This document shows, piece after piece, positions 6,574-6,729 of a stretch of 6,729 bases of DNA (the stretch's first letter is position 1; every line of letters starts with the position of its first letter). This stretch comes from an uncultured Clostridia bacterium (GTDB lineage Bacteria > Bacillota > Clostridia > Oscillospirales > Acutalibacteraceae). Under the pieces are notes generated by a model. It saw only the letters and a program-made list of their open reading frames with translations. It was not told where the DNA came from and did not search any database. The translations under genes were made by a program, and so were the position numbers. The stretch covers positions 1-6,729 of the forward strand of contig CAJFUH010000024.1 in the NCBI GenBank assembly GCA_904420155.1, in the 5' to 3' direction.

Positions 6574-6603
6574 CAAAGGGGGGAAACATGATTCCTCCCT
6601 TTG
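6574..6603. repeat. 12-bp inverted repeat (hairpin)
   Basis: CAAAGGGGGGAA (6574-6585) pairs with TTCCTCCCTTTG (6592-6603), with one G-T wobble on the plus strand and a six-base loop. There is no adjoining T-tract, so it is not a standard terminator. Confidence 0.6.
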
Positions 6604-6614
6604 CGGTCTCTTTC

Positions 6615-6644
6615 CACCCTTTCTCTGGCGGCAGAGAAAGGGTG
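6615..6644. repeat. Perfect 13-bp inverted repeat (hairpin)
   Basis: CACCCTTTCTCTG (6615-6627) is exactly complementary to CAGAGAAAGGGTG (6632-6644) around a GCGG loop. It lies 11 bases after the previous hairpin. No T-run follows on either strand, so a terminator role is not supported. Confidence 0.7.
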
Positions 6645-6729
6645 AGCCCGCGCGGCTTGAGCGCTACTAAAAATAAGCTTCCTTTGAGAAAGAAAGCCTT
6701 CAAAAAACGAAACATATCTTTAAGAGAAA

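Larger units (their letters stand above)
6170..6644. other. Gene-free region rich in inverted repeats, possibly a structured RNA or repeat element
   Basis: Several complementary segments occur in series: TCAGGCC (6170-6176) with GGCCTGA (6228-6234), or alternatively AGGCCCTT (6182-6189) with AAGGGCCT (6225-6232); GAATCGC (6235-6241) with GCGATTC (6268-6274); GGGCCGAA (6304-6311) with TTCGGCCC (6337-6344), competing with the hairpin 6341-6357; TGAGCGG (6488-6494) with CCGCTCA (6501-6507); then two strong hairpins listed separately. Open frames here on the minus strand (6282-6521, 6452-6715) have low-complexity translations rich in P, G, S and R and no ribosome binding site, and I do not call them genes. 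Strand and function are unknown. Confidence 0.4.

Noticed and set aside
6452..6715. 87-codon minus-strand open frame (MFRFLKAFF...)
   Set aside because: No ribosome binding site, low-complexity translation with many G, P, S and R, and it runs through two perfect or near-perfect hairpins. It overlaps another open frame of equal quality.

Overview
The window suggests a Gram-positive member of the Firmicutes, probably a Clostridia-type gut lineage. The reasons are a lipoprotein signal peptide on the solute-binding protein, strong GGAGG-type ribosome binding sites, TTG and GTG starts, a BceAB-type peptide-resistance transporter, and a moderate GC content with AT-rich promoters. The species cannot be named from this sequence. 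All well-supported genes lie on the minus strand, so they read from high to low coordinates.

Region 1 (about 92-2560) is a complete polar amino-acid ABC importer operon in the order binding lipoprotein, permease, ATPase. It has a plausible extended -10 promoter upstream (2528-2556) and a perfect 16-bp bidirectional terminator downstream (92-134). The striking feature is the binding protein. Its family-3 domain is circularly permuted: the lobe II half comes first, directly after the lipobox, and the normal N-terminal half of lobe I comes last.

Region 2 (about 2651-5953) is a second operon encoding a BceAB-type antimicrobial-peptide resistance or sensing transporter. It has an ATPase (5071-5838), a ten-helix permease with a large extracellular domain (3060-5081), and two very small single-helix membrane or secreted proteins (2933-3043 and 2714-2866). 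A strong terminator follows at 2651-2698. Upstream lies a perfect TTACA-N4-TGTAA inverted repeat, matching the operator consensus recalled for BceR-like response regulators, beside a promoter with a poor -35. No two-component system is visible in the window. The two small proteins recall VraH of the staphylococcal VraDEH system and may be accessory subunits.

Region 3 (about 5960-6729) has no convincing gene. It is AT-rich to about 6160. It then becomes GC-richer and dense in inverted repeats, including adjacent 12-bp and 13-bp hairpins, which could be a structured RNA, an intergenic repeat element or a gene remnant. At the other end, bases 3-65 could be the tail of a plus-strand gene converging on the shared terminator.
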